From the NCBI RefSeq assembly GCF_901000735.1, contig NC_081547.1, positions 5,022,001 through 5,086,000 on the forward strand: DNA of 64,000 nucleotides, given 5' to 3'. Both the position numbers and the translations under genes were made by a program. Below the pieces are notes generated by a model. It ran no database searches. It was not told where the DNA came from and saw only the letters and a list, made by a program, of their open reading frames with translations. This document shows, piece after piece, positions 34,401-47,258 of the stretch (position 1 is its first letter; every line of letters begins with the position of its first letter). Origin of the DNA: Corylus avellana. Taxonomy: Eukaryota; Streptophyta; Magnoliopsida; Fagales; Betulaceae.

Positions 34401-37400
34401 TATACCATATAAAAGAAACAGTCCAGTTCAGGTTTTATCATTTTCAACCTGATCCTAACTTAAAATCAAGTCAGTAGTTGTAAACATAAACTACTTCTGG
34501 CTGTGTTCAAGTGCACCTCAGAAGAACAAGAAATTTCCTCTAATCTTTTACGCATGGAACTCTCACCTGATAATGCTTGCAGAGATGTCCTTTTACGGGA
34601 GTTTTAATACGTTTGTGGCTGTTAAAAATCAAAATAAAAACGAAATCATTCAAGACAGCAACCACAGTAGCCAATATTAATGCTAAATTCTTATGGTTTA
34701 CCAAGGAGAAAATACGTTTCTGTGTTCAGAAAGTAAATTTGATCTATAAAAGTACATCACGAGAAAATAAACCACATATTAAAAAATGCCAACATTTTTT
34801 CTTGATCCTGACAAATGACATGATTTGTAAAATTGTTCAAATTTTTGCTTTGAGCCTAATTCGTTGTCTTATGGTTCATTGACACAGAAAATGAAGAGTA
34901 TGAAAAAGGAACAGTTCATATATAAGTTAATTTATCATGCAATCAATAATAAGGAACAGCTATCCAGTGCCTTCTGTCTAGAAGGTATGTTGCCCACCAA
35001 GTAGTCCTTTTCTCAATCCCATTGCTCTGATATGCGATAAAAAGCAACTTCAACTAAGTTCCATATAACAGTATTAGAAGAAGGTTCTAGTTTATCCAGA
35101 ACACAGAAGGAGCAGTCTTATCTAAGTAATTATAGACATTGTGTAGAAATAACATATGATTCTTCAAATTGAACTGCTAGCTGCACAAATAGAATAACAA
35201 AAACTTAACCTTCATATTTTTCTTAGGTCTAAGACACTAATCAAGCTTGTAGAAGTCATTAAGTATTCCAGCCTTTGTAAAATAAGAACAAGAAGAGGCG
35301 AAGAACAAATCCCACAGACCAGTATGAGTGGTTAGTAACAGCGAGAATAGTATGAGAGCGTACCTTATTGGGCAATTTAATGAAACACGTGATGGCCCCT
35401 CGATTATCTCAGAATCTGATATTTTCAATGTTAGTAAGCCAATGTCTTAGTTTTGTGTCTAAACTTCCAAGAAAGAATGTAAAATATAAACAGAAAACAA
35501 GGATAGCACTTTTTTCTTTCATTTGTCTTACTAGAATCAAGGGAAGCAACAACAGGCTGAACATAATCTTGTAGTGCTGGAGTTTCAGAAGTTGATGACA
35601 TCATGCTCATGAAAGCGATAACAATGAGATAATTACCTATAAAATTTCAAAACTTGCTGTATTAACAGAGGACATTGAAACAAACAAGTGTGCTTTTTTG
35701 ACAAGGAAGCTTTTGGTTGGGCATACCGTTAAACTGCCCCACAGCTTGAAAAAGATTGATTCCATATTTGAGCATTGCAGTAATATTTGTTGGCAGCTGT
35801 GGTCCAGTGTCCTGATGAAGGTATGGAAAACATGACAACATTACTAAATTTTACTGCATCAGGCTTTACACATTAAAAAATCATGCTTTGAATATAAATT
35901 AAAAGAAATATAACTCCAAGTAGAACTAAACAAACCATGGAAACATTATTCCTTCCTTGTACACCTTTCCCATTGAATAGAAAGCTACAAAAGATAACAA
36001 ACAAACAAAAAAAAGAAGAGATCCTGATTAAGTTCATTACTCGGATTAAAAAAAGAAAATAAACCAACCATACTTTGCTTGAGGTGGAGTCACAATGCAA
36101 GAGGATGTGTCCATATTATCCCTTTGAGCAACAAACAGACCCTACATGAAAATAAAGAGAAAAACATGAAAGAACATGATATAAAAGTAAGCAGCAGCAT
36201 TAAAATGAAAAACATTGATACTTATCAAAAAAAAATAAAAGTAAGCAGCAGCAAGGGAGAGGGAGAGAATAGAATGTTTAACAGAGCCAGCCCATCTAAA
36301 TATACATCTTCTCATAACCTAAAACAAGCATGTATTTATCTTAAAACCTGGCACAAGCCACTTGGAACTACTGTCAGGCAAATTTGACCAGTAAGAAAAA
36401 ACTATGGCAAGTAATACATAAACTAGACTATAGGACATACCAGAAAATCCTGCATATAAACTATACAGATAAAGTAAAAATGAATAATAACTGGAAGCTA
36501 CACAAGAAGGTAATAAGGTTACAATGGGTAGAGCAAGAGCAATGCATTGAATTAAATATGAAAAATTGGTAGAAAGTAGAGGTCAAGATGCCATCTTAAT
36601 AAATGAAGATTAGTACCAATTAACCCTGACTAGGGGTTGACCTGGCAATAGAAAAGGACAATGTTTGATTTAAAAGACAAATAATTATCATATGCTTTAC
36701 TGGTGAGCTATGCCAGTAATAAAGTGTATTGGACTTCATACTTATTATGGACAATTATTCAAGACATGCTTACTATCTGTTTTGGCATAGGAACCACCAT
36801 ATTCTTCAAGATATGGAAGTCAGAGACAACGGTCCTGTACCCAGCCTAGCAAAAAGATCAAATAAGTAAAGTGTCAGAAATTTAAACTAGAGAATGTGTG
36901 TTTGTGAATTCATGTGTTGCTAAATACATGAAACCTACCTTGACCTCAAGTGAAGCTAGTATGTGGCCCATCTTTATGCATGGATAGAATCTGACACGTG
37001 AAAAGATAAAGAATATATCAATAAGCTACTAGGATTTGAATTGAATAATAAACTCAGTTTCCGGAAGAAACTAAATTGTATCTGTGGATAACTGCTTATG
37101 TATCTCCTACGTTATCAAAAAAAAAAAATGTATCTCCTTTGCGGATTAGTTATAGTGGCTTCCTTACTCTTTTTGCTTCTTCTAGTTAGGTGTTCCTTTT
37201 GTATACTTTCTGTGTACTTAGAGCGCCTTACGCTTTTAATTATATTTGTTGATTACTTATCAAAAATAATAATAAACTCTGTTTCCGGAAGAAAGGTCAT
37301 AACTGCCAAGTAACCTCTAACTAACTATTCAGGGGGGAAAAAGCCTCTACTTGTTTTGGCATCCAGGTAAACCCAGAACTTCCATGTCTGATAGATGGGC

Positions 37401-40400
37401 AAAAAATAAACCCTTAATTTCAAATAATCATGCACACACGAGTTAGAAAGGAATTATAGACTCTGTAAGTTGGCTTAACAACTGTTAATCAAGCTTCAAC
37501 AATTATGTTCTATTATTAAAGGTCCATAAATACTGGAAAGAGCTGTTACTTGGATTCTGCCATAATGAGCAAGTCATTCACTTGGGAAAAAAAAATCAAC
37601 ATCTCCTGATAAAGAAGACAACTAAAGTAGAATTGGATTTGATTTTAATCCCCAAAAACTACAGATGTCCGGACAATAGTGGCTTTTAAGTAGAGCAGTG
37701 ACTACACCAACTCAAAAACACATTAACACTGTAAAGTTCAAGATGAGCAAAGTAGTGAGAAGTTTATACCTGGACATGATTTTAGAAATACTGGGGAGAG
37801 CATAGCTTGGTTCGATGCAAATATCCTCGGTATTACTGAAAGTTTTACCTATCTAAGTATGCACAAAAACCTGTGTAAGGGATAGGCATGAAAAATTTAA
37901 GCAAAAAAGGAAAGGTATAAAAATAAAAGAAAATAAAAAACCAAGTAACCCAACCAGAAAGAAACAAAAGATTAATTTTACTAACCTCCTTAGCCAATGC
38001 AAGAAGATCACCTGCATCTTTGTTTTGAAACCATCCAATCATACAAGCATTCTATGTCAGACATCAACATATCAAACAAAATATTAGTTCAATATTCTTT
38101 GTAAAATTACTAATTAAAAAAAATATATTCTTTGTAAAATGAAGAATATATCTTCTAGGAATAATAAAATTAGAGAAGGCAATATATCCTAAATTCATAG
38201 AAGTAAATTAGATCCTCTCAAGCATGCTAACCTACTCCTGAAATAGGCTTCAGAACATATGTGCTTCAAAGATGGTTGTGCAGCCACTTAGGTTTTTCAC
38301 ACAACTATCCTAGCTGCCAGGTGGGTAAGGTAAGACCTTTAAATACAGGGCTTGGCTCTTGACTGAGCAAATAGTAACCAATGGTGAAGCCAAGTGGGGC
38401 ATGGCAAACTATGAGAAGCCAAAGTGATAGCATCTCCAATCAGAGAAAAAAAAAACGCAATTAAGCATTTAGGAGTGCAATTAAAAAAAAAAAGGCAATT
38501 TAAAAATGTAGAAAAATCTACATTTTCAAATCGCTGGCAACGGAGTACATTTTAAAAAACGCACAATTTTAAAAGCCACACTACAATTTAACCAAATGTT
38601 TAATTGCGTTTTAAAAAAAATCACACCTTAAACTGCAAAACCAAACAGATCCTTACTCTAGACAGTAAAGATGTTATTGATTGTGAACCAATATTGGGCT
38701 ATTTACACATAGGGATGGAAAAAGTTTATATAGGTGAGTCTCTATTAGTGCCATAATGTTTTTCATTTTATTTTTATTTTTTCAAAAAAGAGCCTCTTTT
38801 TTTTTTTTCTTTTCTTTTTTTTTTTTTAATGTCAGGGAACCTCTCCAAGGCAGGGCCCTTCGGACCCACTCCTGCAGAGTAAATTTCGGCCCCGTACACC
38901 GCACCCTCGAAAATTTTCCTACACGAAACTGGTTAAATTACTAGCTTTTCACCAAGGGATGTGGCCCCAAGGAATTGTTTACACCCACGAGGTGTTGAAC
39001 CTTGGACCTTGAAAGGAGCAAACCCTCAAGACCAAGGCCTTCACCACTTGGGCCAACCCCTTGGGGTTTCAAAAAAGAGCCTCTATTAGTGCTATTGCTA
39101 TATGATGTAATCCTCTCTCTTTTTTCTTTTTTCTTTTTTGACAAGTGCTATATGATGTAATCCATTTTCTTCAATAAATTTATAATCTTTAAATTTTGAA
39201 ATTTTTTATCCTTATTTTGTATATCTTTTCCAAGTTAGGGTAAAAAAAATTTGAAGAGGAAGAAAGATTCTCTTCAATTTCCATTATGTGGTCATGGGGG
39301 TGTTTACTTTTATTATGTGGTATTAATATAGTTTCACTTCATACAATGTGTAGGGACATGATAATGAGGCTATCTTATACTAATGATCTTTTTTATTTTT
39401 AGTTAGAAAATTAGGTCAGCATTGCCAAATTTTGATAAAGTAAGCAAGTAATGTTTTGAAGTTAAAAGCTTAATGAGTTAATCATTGAACTTGATCTCCC
39501 TTACACCAGGTTGTTGGTGGGGACACCAGATACAAGCCACCAATCACATGTGTGTATGGACGCCGATGTTGGAGGACAACCCAGACAATGACTTTGTGGT
39601 TGAGTGATTGAAAGCTGGAGATTATGTTATTACCCCTTACTTCTTCTCCCTCTTTCCCCTTTCCCCCTCTCCCTTCAACTTTCTTCTTTGCTTCTACTGA
39701 CGGTACAGCATCATCGAGCCCCTCATTCAGTCAATTGATTTTGAGAAGTGAGGTAGATGGCTCTCTTGTTCACCTTCTCAATCCTCATTAAGCAATCAAG
39801 CGTTTCAGATATGCTAAAATGAACATAGTATGATGAAGATGTGACCGGCCATGGTTTTTGTTTTGGAGGCGAGCCCGCTATGCTGAATGTACAAGGGATA
39901 ATACATTTGAACCCCATTAAGGGCCAAACGAGGAACCTACTTCAAAGCCAAACCACTAATTTTATACTGTAACACAGTTTTCCATCCATTATCTGCAGTA
40001 TCTTATCAGTTATGACAAACTATAAGCGGTCACCATCATGAACCCTGTTCCTCCACTTCATTCCCACTCTTCAAATCTCAAGAAGCAAATTGATAATCCA
40101 TGAGTAACACTACCAACAACTGAAGTGAGAAGATAATAATTCTAATGGCGACTGCTTAGTTCCAATGAAAACTAACATGTTCCCATTTTTGTTAAAAATC
40201 CTCTCTTAAAAGGATAAAATAATATGGTACATAAGCATTGGTGAATATATTGCTGCAGAAAGAAGAAGAGGGCAGCCCTTCTTCTTCTTGTCATTTTGAA
40301 GAAGTGGGACTCCATAGAAAGCTCACACGCAAACAAGGCCAAAGGAGACTGTCATGCATGACAATTTGACAAGAGTGCACTATTGATTGTGTCTACTGCT

Positions 40401-43241
40401 CCCTTTTTTCTAAAGAACAGAAAAGGAAAATCACTGTTCTTCCAGTTACATACAATTAAAGTGGACCTCTCATACTTTCTAAGATTGACAAGAGGGTACA
40501 ATTATTGTAATGTTAGTAGTGTAAGTATATTTGTCATTTGTTGTCTAATCCAAGATGTTCTTGCTACTATTTTTAACCGTAAATTTCTGGAGCAACTCAT
40601 GTTGCATGCTCAATAAATTAATCATCTAAAGTATCAAACGTAATGAATTTCAAGGGTAACTCAACATTTAACTGAAGGAGCAAACAAGGAGCATATAACA
40701 CATATTTTTCATAACTCCACTTGGCAATGCACTATTTTAGCTTTTATGACAAAGCTAACAAACATAAATTATCGAGTAGCTATCAACAGTCAATTATCAG
40801 CAATCAATTCAAGATCATTACTTGTTACAAGCAACAATAGACTCAATCAAACGACACAAGTGACTGAATACCTTGACAGAAATCATAAGTGCCATTACAG
40901 CTGCTTGAAGGGAAGAATTATCCTGATGCTTATATACCTATGTGGTGTAAAACGAAGTAAGAGATATTAGTTGTTTCAGAATATAATTCAAGAACAAAAT
41001 TTATAAAATGTTTTCTTATTCACACAGTAAGCTCTCATGATTAAATAGAAAATAATTTCAAAAAGTAAGCAACTGTGCAAACTTTGAAGGGTAAGCTTCT
41101 TAAGTGCAATCCTATATGTTACTTTTAACTAGTCAACCAGAAGCATTAACATCAAAATCACACAACACGATCTGTATTATGAATGTGATAAATCGCAAGG
41201 GGATGGATCAGATGGAAAAGAAAACGAAGTCTCAGTTTAATTGTAAATAAAATTAATGGTTCATAGTACTGTGTTCAATTATCAGGCAAATTCATGTGAT
41301 TTCAGACAGATTGACAATATAGAGCCTGATTGATCTGATTTCTAAAAAGACCCACAACTTTGAATTATATTGTAAACCATGTAAAATAAGAAAAGATTCA
41401 TAACCATCATTGATCCTTTGCAGGTGAAGTTCTGAATTATATGGTGTCAATATGTGTATCAACAGTCAAAAACAAATTTCAAAAACTCATTTTCAAGCAT
41501 ACACATCAAAATCTCATAATAGAAAATAAAATGCAAATAAATATAGAAAGAGGTCCACAAGTCCAGTTACCATCACACACATGCACGAAAAACAAAAGTA
41601 CCTGCTTAACCAATATAGGCAAATCTTGTGCTTTTGGTGGAACCTCGTTAGTCGCAACTGCATAATCAATGCCTCTGTATTTGTTAAAGAAATAGCTTGT
41701 CAAGAAAGTTCGACCAAAACCAATGATTATGAATACAAATTGAGTCAATTAGGAGTAAGGAGAGCGAGAGTGTTAAAATACAATGCCATAAATGTTAGAA
41801 CATTAATTAAATGATTCGATCAATCATTTCCTATCAACTTAAGCTTTTAGGATATATGTTAATTTAACATGGTATCAGAACAAAGATTTTAAGTTCAAAC
41901 CTTGTCAACATCATTCACATCTCGTTTCAATTAAATATTTCAAATGTTGGACTTCACTTATTAGGGAGAGTTTGAGCCCACACGTGAGGGGGAGTGTTAG
42001 AACAATAATTAATCAAATCAATAATTTCCTATCAGTTTAAGCTTTTTGGGATAAGTAGTGATTTAATAATAACAAAATAAAACCAAAAAGTGATGTGCTA
42101 AATCAAAACCAGAGTTCAAAAAAAAAAAATCAAAACCAGAGTTCAAATGCAGGTACTATTTAAGAGAGAGAGAGAGAGAGAGAGAGAATCAATAATACCC
42201 TTGACCCTGTTTCTAGCCAAGGTGCCAAAATTCCTCGAGTTGCAACCTTTACTTTGTTACAGACACAGGCACTAACCTACAGTTTTGCAGAAAACTTGAG
42301 AATTTTCAATTTAATTGTAAAATTCCCGATCAGAAGATATGCTCAATATATAAATGTTTACTGACATGTTTCTGCCCTGAATATCAGTCCTTAATTCTTC
42401 CAGATGCATATCAAGGTATACTTTCAAGATGAACTCCTGAAGTGTGATCCACATGGCTGCTAATCAAGAACTATATCACGAAGTTGGCACTACTGCCACT
42501 ACACTGCAATGGTGTCCATGCTATAAAATAAGCTATGCCGCTGAGACTCTGTGGATTATTTCGCTATCTATGTGGTTGTCCCTAATAAAAAATCTGGGTT
42601 CACATGCACTAAGCAGTAACCAATTATAAGCAACCTAAATACTCTTTCACCAAATTTTGTTTATCTAGATTTGAATATCTCTCATAACTCTTCCGTTTCA
42701 ACTCCATACTACTCTCACTTCCAGTTCCAAGTGATAACCCTATAATGAATAGCTAAATACCATCCCCCGTTACCATTTTAGGCCATTTTCACTTTAACAA
42801 CTCCAATACCACGAGTTCAACAATCATACACATTTCAGAAACCAAAAATAAAACAAAACAAAAATAGTTGAACAAGATATAACATGAAAAAATAAAAATA
42901 AAAATAAAAAGAAGAAGAAGAAGAAAGAATCATTAAGAAAAAATAGTTGAACATATAACCTACTGCGAATGAGCTAAAAATCCTATTCAAACAGGAAAAA
43001 TATAGAGAAGGCCCATAATGTGGTTTTGGGATTTGAATGGAAAAGATAAAAGGAGAGGAAGAGACTTGGCCAGAGAGAAGCAAAGATCGGAGAACACAGA
43101 GGGATCACTGAGATGACCGGACCGAATGTGCATGGCGAGTAACCCCGCTAGCCTACCCACCAAAAGCGACGCCGTCGAGCACTGCTCGCTTGGGCCACCA
43201 CCAAGTGGTGCACCCACAAGCCCCTCCGTACGGCTCTGCAT
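31418..43241 (-). CDS. PIAL-type SP-RING E3/E4 SUMO ligase
   Basis: Sixteen exons from the minus strand: 43241-43066, 41674-41602, 40937-40872, 38051-37986, 37852-37770, 36990-36939, 36845-36774, 36141-36074, 35984-35936, 35811-35727, 35636-35532, 35415-35364, 34618-34567, 33587-33471, 33397-32474, 32140-31418. They give 2763 nt, 920 aa, with phases closing at every junction. The protein should extend or attach SUMO chains in the nucleus. The SP-RING finger spans about residues 320-365, with the zinc ligands in [10 protein letters not shown] and WRCPLC. A VVDLT sequence at 432-436 is a canonical SUMO-interacting motif. The C-terminal half (exons 15 and 16) is Gln-, Ser- and Asn-rich and probably disordered. 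The intron at 33398-33470 uses a GC donor (AAG|GCAAGT), and intron 4 hosts a SINE. It corresponds to Arabidopsis PIAL1/PIAL2. Confidence 0.9.
38798..39067 (-). mobile_element. tRNA-derived SINE in PIAL intron 4
   Basis: On the minus strand the element begins near 39067, has an A box TGGCCCAAGTGG (39055-39044) and a B box GGTTCAACACC (39001-38991) at tRNA-like spacing, and ends in an A-rich tail (the T-rich 38798-38828 on the plus strand). A perfect 17-bp target duplication, ttcaaaaaagagcctct, flanks it at 38781-38797 and 39068-39084. It lies in the same sense as the host gene, deep inside a 2.8-kb intron. Confidence 0.92.
41793..42074 (+). mobile_element. TRIM-like mini LTR retrotransposon (282 bp)
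   Basis: Two short LTRs, 41793-41869 (77 bp) and 41995-42074 (80 bp), both start TGTTAGAACA and end in ACA. They share tttcctatca and ttaagctttt blocks. Directly after the first LTR is TGGTATCAGA, the usual initiator-Met tRNA primer-binding site. Directly before the second is the purine tract gagggggag. Only 125 bp lie between the LTRs, so nothing is encoded. It sits in PIAL intron 1, antisense to the gene. A clean 5-bp target duplication is not visible. Confidence 0.82.
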
Positions 43242-44321
43242 TGCCCAACTTTCTTCCCTCTCTCTCTCTGTGTGGTTACTTGGTGCCGAAGGTTTTGTTG
43301 AGCTTAAGAACAGAGACCTTTTGTAAAAGAGAGTGACGCAATGTCTAGGGTCCGTTTGATATACGGAATTGAAATTCCTTCAAAAATGGGATGGCGTATG
43401 ATATTATTGTAAGAAAAATAATGCAAATAATTCATTTGCCCATTTTTCTTTGCTCATCGCTTTGAAGTGAAGATTCAAATTTACTATGATCCCAAGAAAA
43501 GGTAGAAGATGGGCGACAACACAATTTTTTGGTGATATTTAATTTGTTGGTAACACAATTTTTTCACTCGAATTTTTCAAAATATTCTTTGTTGGTTGAT
43601 CACCGGTAAAATGTGTTACTACTTTTTGTTTTTAAATAAATTTTAGGAAAAAGTGCACACTACTACTACATCCCAAATCCAGCAAAAATACAAAAATTTT
43701 CATTAAAAAAATCAATAAGACAAAAAAAAATCCTTATTAATTAAAAAAAAAATTAAAAAAAACAAAAGAGAGCTCCTACTACTATATGGTCCTAGTGTAA
43801 ATCAGTCATTTTACAACATTCAATCACCATATGACAGATCATCAATTCAAGAAAAATACAAAAAATCAAAGTGAGAACAAAAACACTAAATCAAAATGAG
43901 AACAGCATAAGGGATGAGCTGGGTGGCTCGCTGAATGGGCTGTGTTGGTCGGCACGCTAACCCCAGCCTGGGGGTGGCTCGCTGATCATGCCAGACCCAC
44001 GGTTAGGTCTGACTGGCCGTGACCCGATTGTAGATGCCTCAAAACCCGCTTCTTGGTGGAAGGTTAATCCTTTAGAGATTCTATCACCCTAAAACCGGAG
44101 AGGGTGACCCACGGCTAGGTGACTGGGTCTGGCCAGCCGTGGGTCACGGCTAGACCCACAGGTCTATTTTCTTTCTCTCTTAAGCTCATAATGACATCAT
44201 CCAATGTATTTTGTTGTAGGTTATTTTTGTGACTTTTGTGCTTTAGCTTATGTGTCAGTTGTTGATTGGGGGCTATAAAGATGGGGTTTTAAGGCACGTC
44301 CAGATATAAGTTAAACTAACA
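43242..44321. other. PIAL 5' flank and spacer
   Basis: The first ~100 bp upstream of the PIAL ATG contain a GA/CT run (43258-43270) that is probably in the 5' leader. Farther out is A-rich sequence and, at about 43910-44165, a GC-richer block with partial palindromes on 'gacccacgg' and 'ccgtgggtc'. It is unassigned. No gene is seen. Confidence 0.45.
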
Positions 44322-44440
44322 AGAGATAGATCAATCGGCTAGGATCACGCCTAATGAAGCGGAGGTCATTAGTTCAAATCTTCATTCTCCTTCTTATGCA
44401 GACATGTAAAAAAATAAAACAAAACAAACAAAAAAAAAAT
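44322..44440 (+). mobile_element. Possible small tRNA-derived SINE
   Basis: An A-box-like tagatcaatcggctagg and a B-box-like agttcaaatct lie about 35 bp apart, followed by an A-rich tail from 44407. No target duplication was found, so this is tentative. Confidence 0.4.
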
Positions 44441-44475
44441 TAAAAATCAAGGTGGTGGTTCGGCTACCCCTCAAA

Positions 44476-44707
44476 TAACAGAAATTTCCTCTAAACCAGT
44501 ATATAGGAAGTATCCTCCAACCCATTTAAAATAGTGCCAAATGTCTATAAACATTTAAAATGCACATTAAATTTGGTCTAAGTTAGTAAACTGCTATTAA
44601 TGACGTTAAAAATTTAATATGCATTTTAAATGTTTATAAACACTTGACACTATTTTAAATGGGTTAGAGAATATTTTTTCTATATTAGTTTTGAGGAAAT
44701 TTATGTC
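44476..44707. mobile_element. Mutator-like MITE (232 bp)
   Basis: Long inverted arms of about 110 bp: aacccatttaaaatagtg, then tataaacatttaaaatgca, on the left, and their complements on the right, with few mismatches. A direct repeat, acccctcaaa, flanks the element (44466-44475 and 44708-44717). The 9-10 bp duplication and long inverted arms fit a Mutator-like origin. A related but interrupted copy is at 14480-15040. Confidence 0.82.
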
Positions 44708-44717
44708 ACCCCTCAAA

Positions 44718-45153
44718 AGAAGTTTTTTTTAAAAAAAAAAAATTAAATTTTTATAATTTTTTTAAAAAAAATTAGAAGGTGGACAAACCACCCCCATTTA
44801 GAGTGTGAAAGATAAAATCCTTCAGTGGTAATGTAATATTAAGGGCATGGGTTTAAATCTCCATAAGGCACAAAAATCTTAATTTTGTGATTATTATACT
44901 TTGTCTTTTAAACGAAAGGGTTTACAAAATAAACCCCATAGGTGGTGCCATAGATGGATATGCTTTATTAGTTTCTAAATTCAAACCAAAATCTCATATG
45001 GAAAGATAATTAACATGTTGATCACATTTTAAAGATTCATATCTTGAACTTAATTCTTAGTGCTTTTCTTTAAAATAAAAAATAAAATAAAATAAAATAA
45101 AATGTATGACCAACCAAGGGGAGGGGCTGGGGAGTCTTATTGCATCTTTTTTC
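44718..45153. other. Intergenic, repeat-rich
   Basis: Holds A and T homopolymers, an 'accaccccca' repeat word, a weak tRNA-like stretch near 44825-44870 (B-box-like gggtttaaatct), and an (AAAAT)n run near 45078-45102. No gene. Confidence 0.4.
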
Positions 45154-45485
45154 AAAGGGATAAATGTAAAATTAGTCAGTGTGGTTGGTCTAAATTACAA
45201 ATCAATGTATGTCGTGTCAAAGTGAACTTAAAGATCTCTGAGATATGCCAAAAAAACAATTTAGTCTCTAGGGTCAAATTATGTTAAAATATTTGACGAA
45301 TTTCGTTAGGTGCCACGTCACCACTAGCATAGCACTTAACAGAATCTGTTAAATGTGTTAACGGAATTCGACTCCAGGGATTAAATAGTTTTTTTGACAT
45401 ACCTTCAGAGATCTCTAAGTTTACTTTAATGAGTGATTTATAATTTAGGCTAACCAAATAAATTGGTTTTGCATTTATTCCTTAT
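45154..45485. mobile_element. Palindromic MITE (~330 bp)
   Basis: The left end agggataaatgtaaaa pairs with the right end ttttgcatttattcct. Complementarity continues through gatctct(g/a)agat and (g/a)ccaaaaaaac blocks to a centre near 45310-45350. It is non-coding and shares a terminal consensus with the elements at 13828 and 14601. Confidence 0.72.
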
Positions 45486-46567
45486 TTAAAAGCAAATCAA
45501 TTAGAATAGAATTAAACTCACATCTCCATCATTATTGCATGCAATTGGATTTGGCATAAAATTTTCAAACAATTATCATATGGATTTTAACATTCAAACT
45601 TTTCCATTATCATATGCATTGCCTTGTCAATTGCATACCACTGCACCGGCCATGGTTTTATAAAAACAATCAGTCATTATGGGATAAAAAACTGGAACAC
45701 TATGTTCCGCTAATACAATGTCATGTCATCAATATATTGAGGGGCTTCTTTGATATGAACTTGTTTGTCCATAAGAAAAAAAACACGTTTTTTGCTAGCC
45801 TATATGCTGCTCCATTCGCATCCCTTTTTAGGTGAGACGCCTCCCACTTTTGTAAGTGATTCAGCACCATTATTGCATTGTCAATTAATTTGTCATATCT
45901 TGTAATACTCCACCCTAAATGTAAATGATATGATATTATCTGCTTTAGACAAAATCTGCACTATTTAAAGAGATCATATTTCATATAAACACATCATCTT
46001 TTATAAACTCAGACATTATGAGACGTCACAATCACCCCCTCTTAGTGGGTCATTACTAAGGCCTTTTTCTAGGTGATAGACACTTTACACAGTAAACTCT
46101 CCATTTTATTTTTTGTGCACCTCCAAATGTGTTAGTCGCTGCCATTTAAAATATCTCAAAAGGATCTGACTAACTAGCCTCCTCAAATACCTATTTAATC
46201 ATATAGAAGTATTCCATCATCTATTATCCTTGTCAATAAGATCAGCCACCACCGTAACATCTTAATTTAGCAGTTAGCACCCTTCTCGGCGTGTTTGATA
46301 AAGTCGAAGGTGATTTTTTTTTTTTTTTTTTTTAGTAGAAAGCGATTGTTAAATTTAATCCAAATTATACTTATATAATTTCTTGGATACTGTTTCTTTG
46401 TAAGTGGATTTTTAATGATGAGTTGACAACTTATAGCTGAATTACAATACTAATAAATGTGTATAAAGCCGAAAAATAGAAATATCTGTCGTTAAATTGT
46501 AAATAAGTTATTAGACAAATACAAGCGAATACGTACCCAAGATTTGTATAAAGTCGTCACGTCCCTC
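45486..46567. other. Spacer and LEA14 copy 1 promoter region
   Basis: AT-rich. The plus frame at 45614-45835 shows no domain. A T20 run lies near 46316. The last ~100 bp form the proximal promoter of LEA14 copy 1 and contain gtcgtcacgtcc (46551-46562) with an ACGT core. Confidence 0.45.
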
Positions 46568-46574
46568 TATATAA
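46568..46574 (+). promoter_or_regulatory. TATA box, LEA14 copy 1
   Basis: TATATAA lies about 95 bp upstream of the start codon. The following leader (catttccgat and cgattaacg words, then cttacaatttctc) is shared with copy 2, so this core promoter predates the duplication. Confidence 0.75.
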
Positions 46575-46666
46575 GCAAAACGATCATTTCCGATTCCGAT
46601 TAACGCTGTGCGACAAGATATCTTACAATTTCTCAGAATCTGACCAGTAGTGTTTGTTAAGCCAAA

Positions 46667-47258
46667 ATGTCACAGATGTTGGACAAAGCTAAGAACTTCA
46701 TGGCAGAGAAGCTGACCACCATAGAGAAGCCAGAGGCCAGCATCGATAACGTTGATTTCAAGCGCGTGAGCCGCGAGTCAGTGGAGTACCTCGCTAAGTT
46801 GTCCGTGAAGAACCCCTACGGACATTCCCTGCCCGTCTGCGAGATCTCTTACACCCTCAAGAGTGGTGGCAGGTTTCATCTCATCATCATTTCCTACAAC
46901 AACCCTTTTTTCTTTTTCCTATTGAATAATATTCCACAATGGATCTTCCACAATAGAAACTTAAATATATTTTAATGTTTTGTGCATGATTCTGTATGTG
47001 TGGAACAGGGTGATCGGATCAGGGAAGATGGCGGACCCAGGAGACCTGAAGGCGAGCGACACGACATTGATGGACGTACCGGTGAAGGTGCCACACAATG
47101 TATTGGTGAGCTTGGCAAAGGACATCGGTGCAGATCGGGATATAGACTATGAGCTGGAATTGGGTCTCACCATTGATCTCCCTGTCATTGGTAACTTTAC
47201 CATTCCCCTCTCCACCAAGGGAGAGATCAAGCTGCCCTCCATCTCTGACATCTTTTAA
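46667..47258 (+). CDS. LEA14: LEA14-type late embryogenesis abundant protein, copy 1
   Basis: Exons 46667-46872 and 47009-47258 (456 nt, 151 aa, exactly the usual LEA14 length). The 136-bp GT-AG intron splits the Arg codon of the xGR/VIGSG junction. One LEA_2/WHy domain fills the protein: DVDFKR-type start, SVKNPYGHSLPVCEISY, then DVPVKVPHNVLV and YELELGLTIDLPVIGNFTIPLS. There is no signal peptide or membrane segment, so it is a soluble, probably cytosolic protein. Family knowledge: LEA14 proteins accumulate under drought, salt and wounding and have a fibronectin-III-like fold. Copy 2 (53961) differs at about 25 of 151 residues by my count. A poly(A) signal AATAAA occurs at 47372. Confidence 0.96.
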
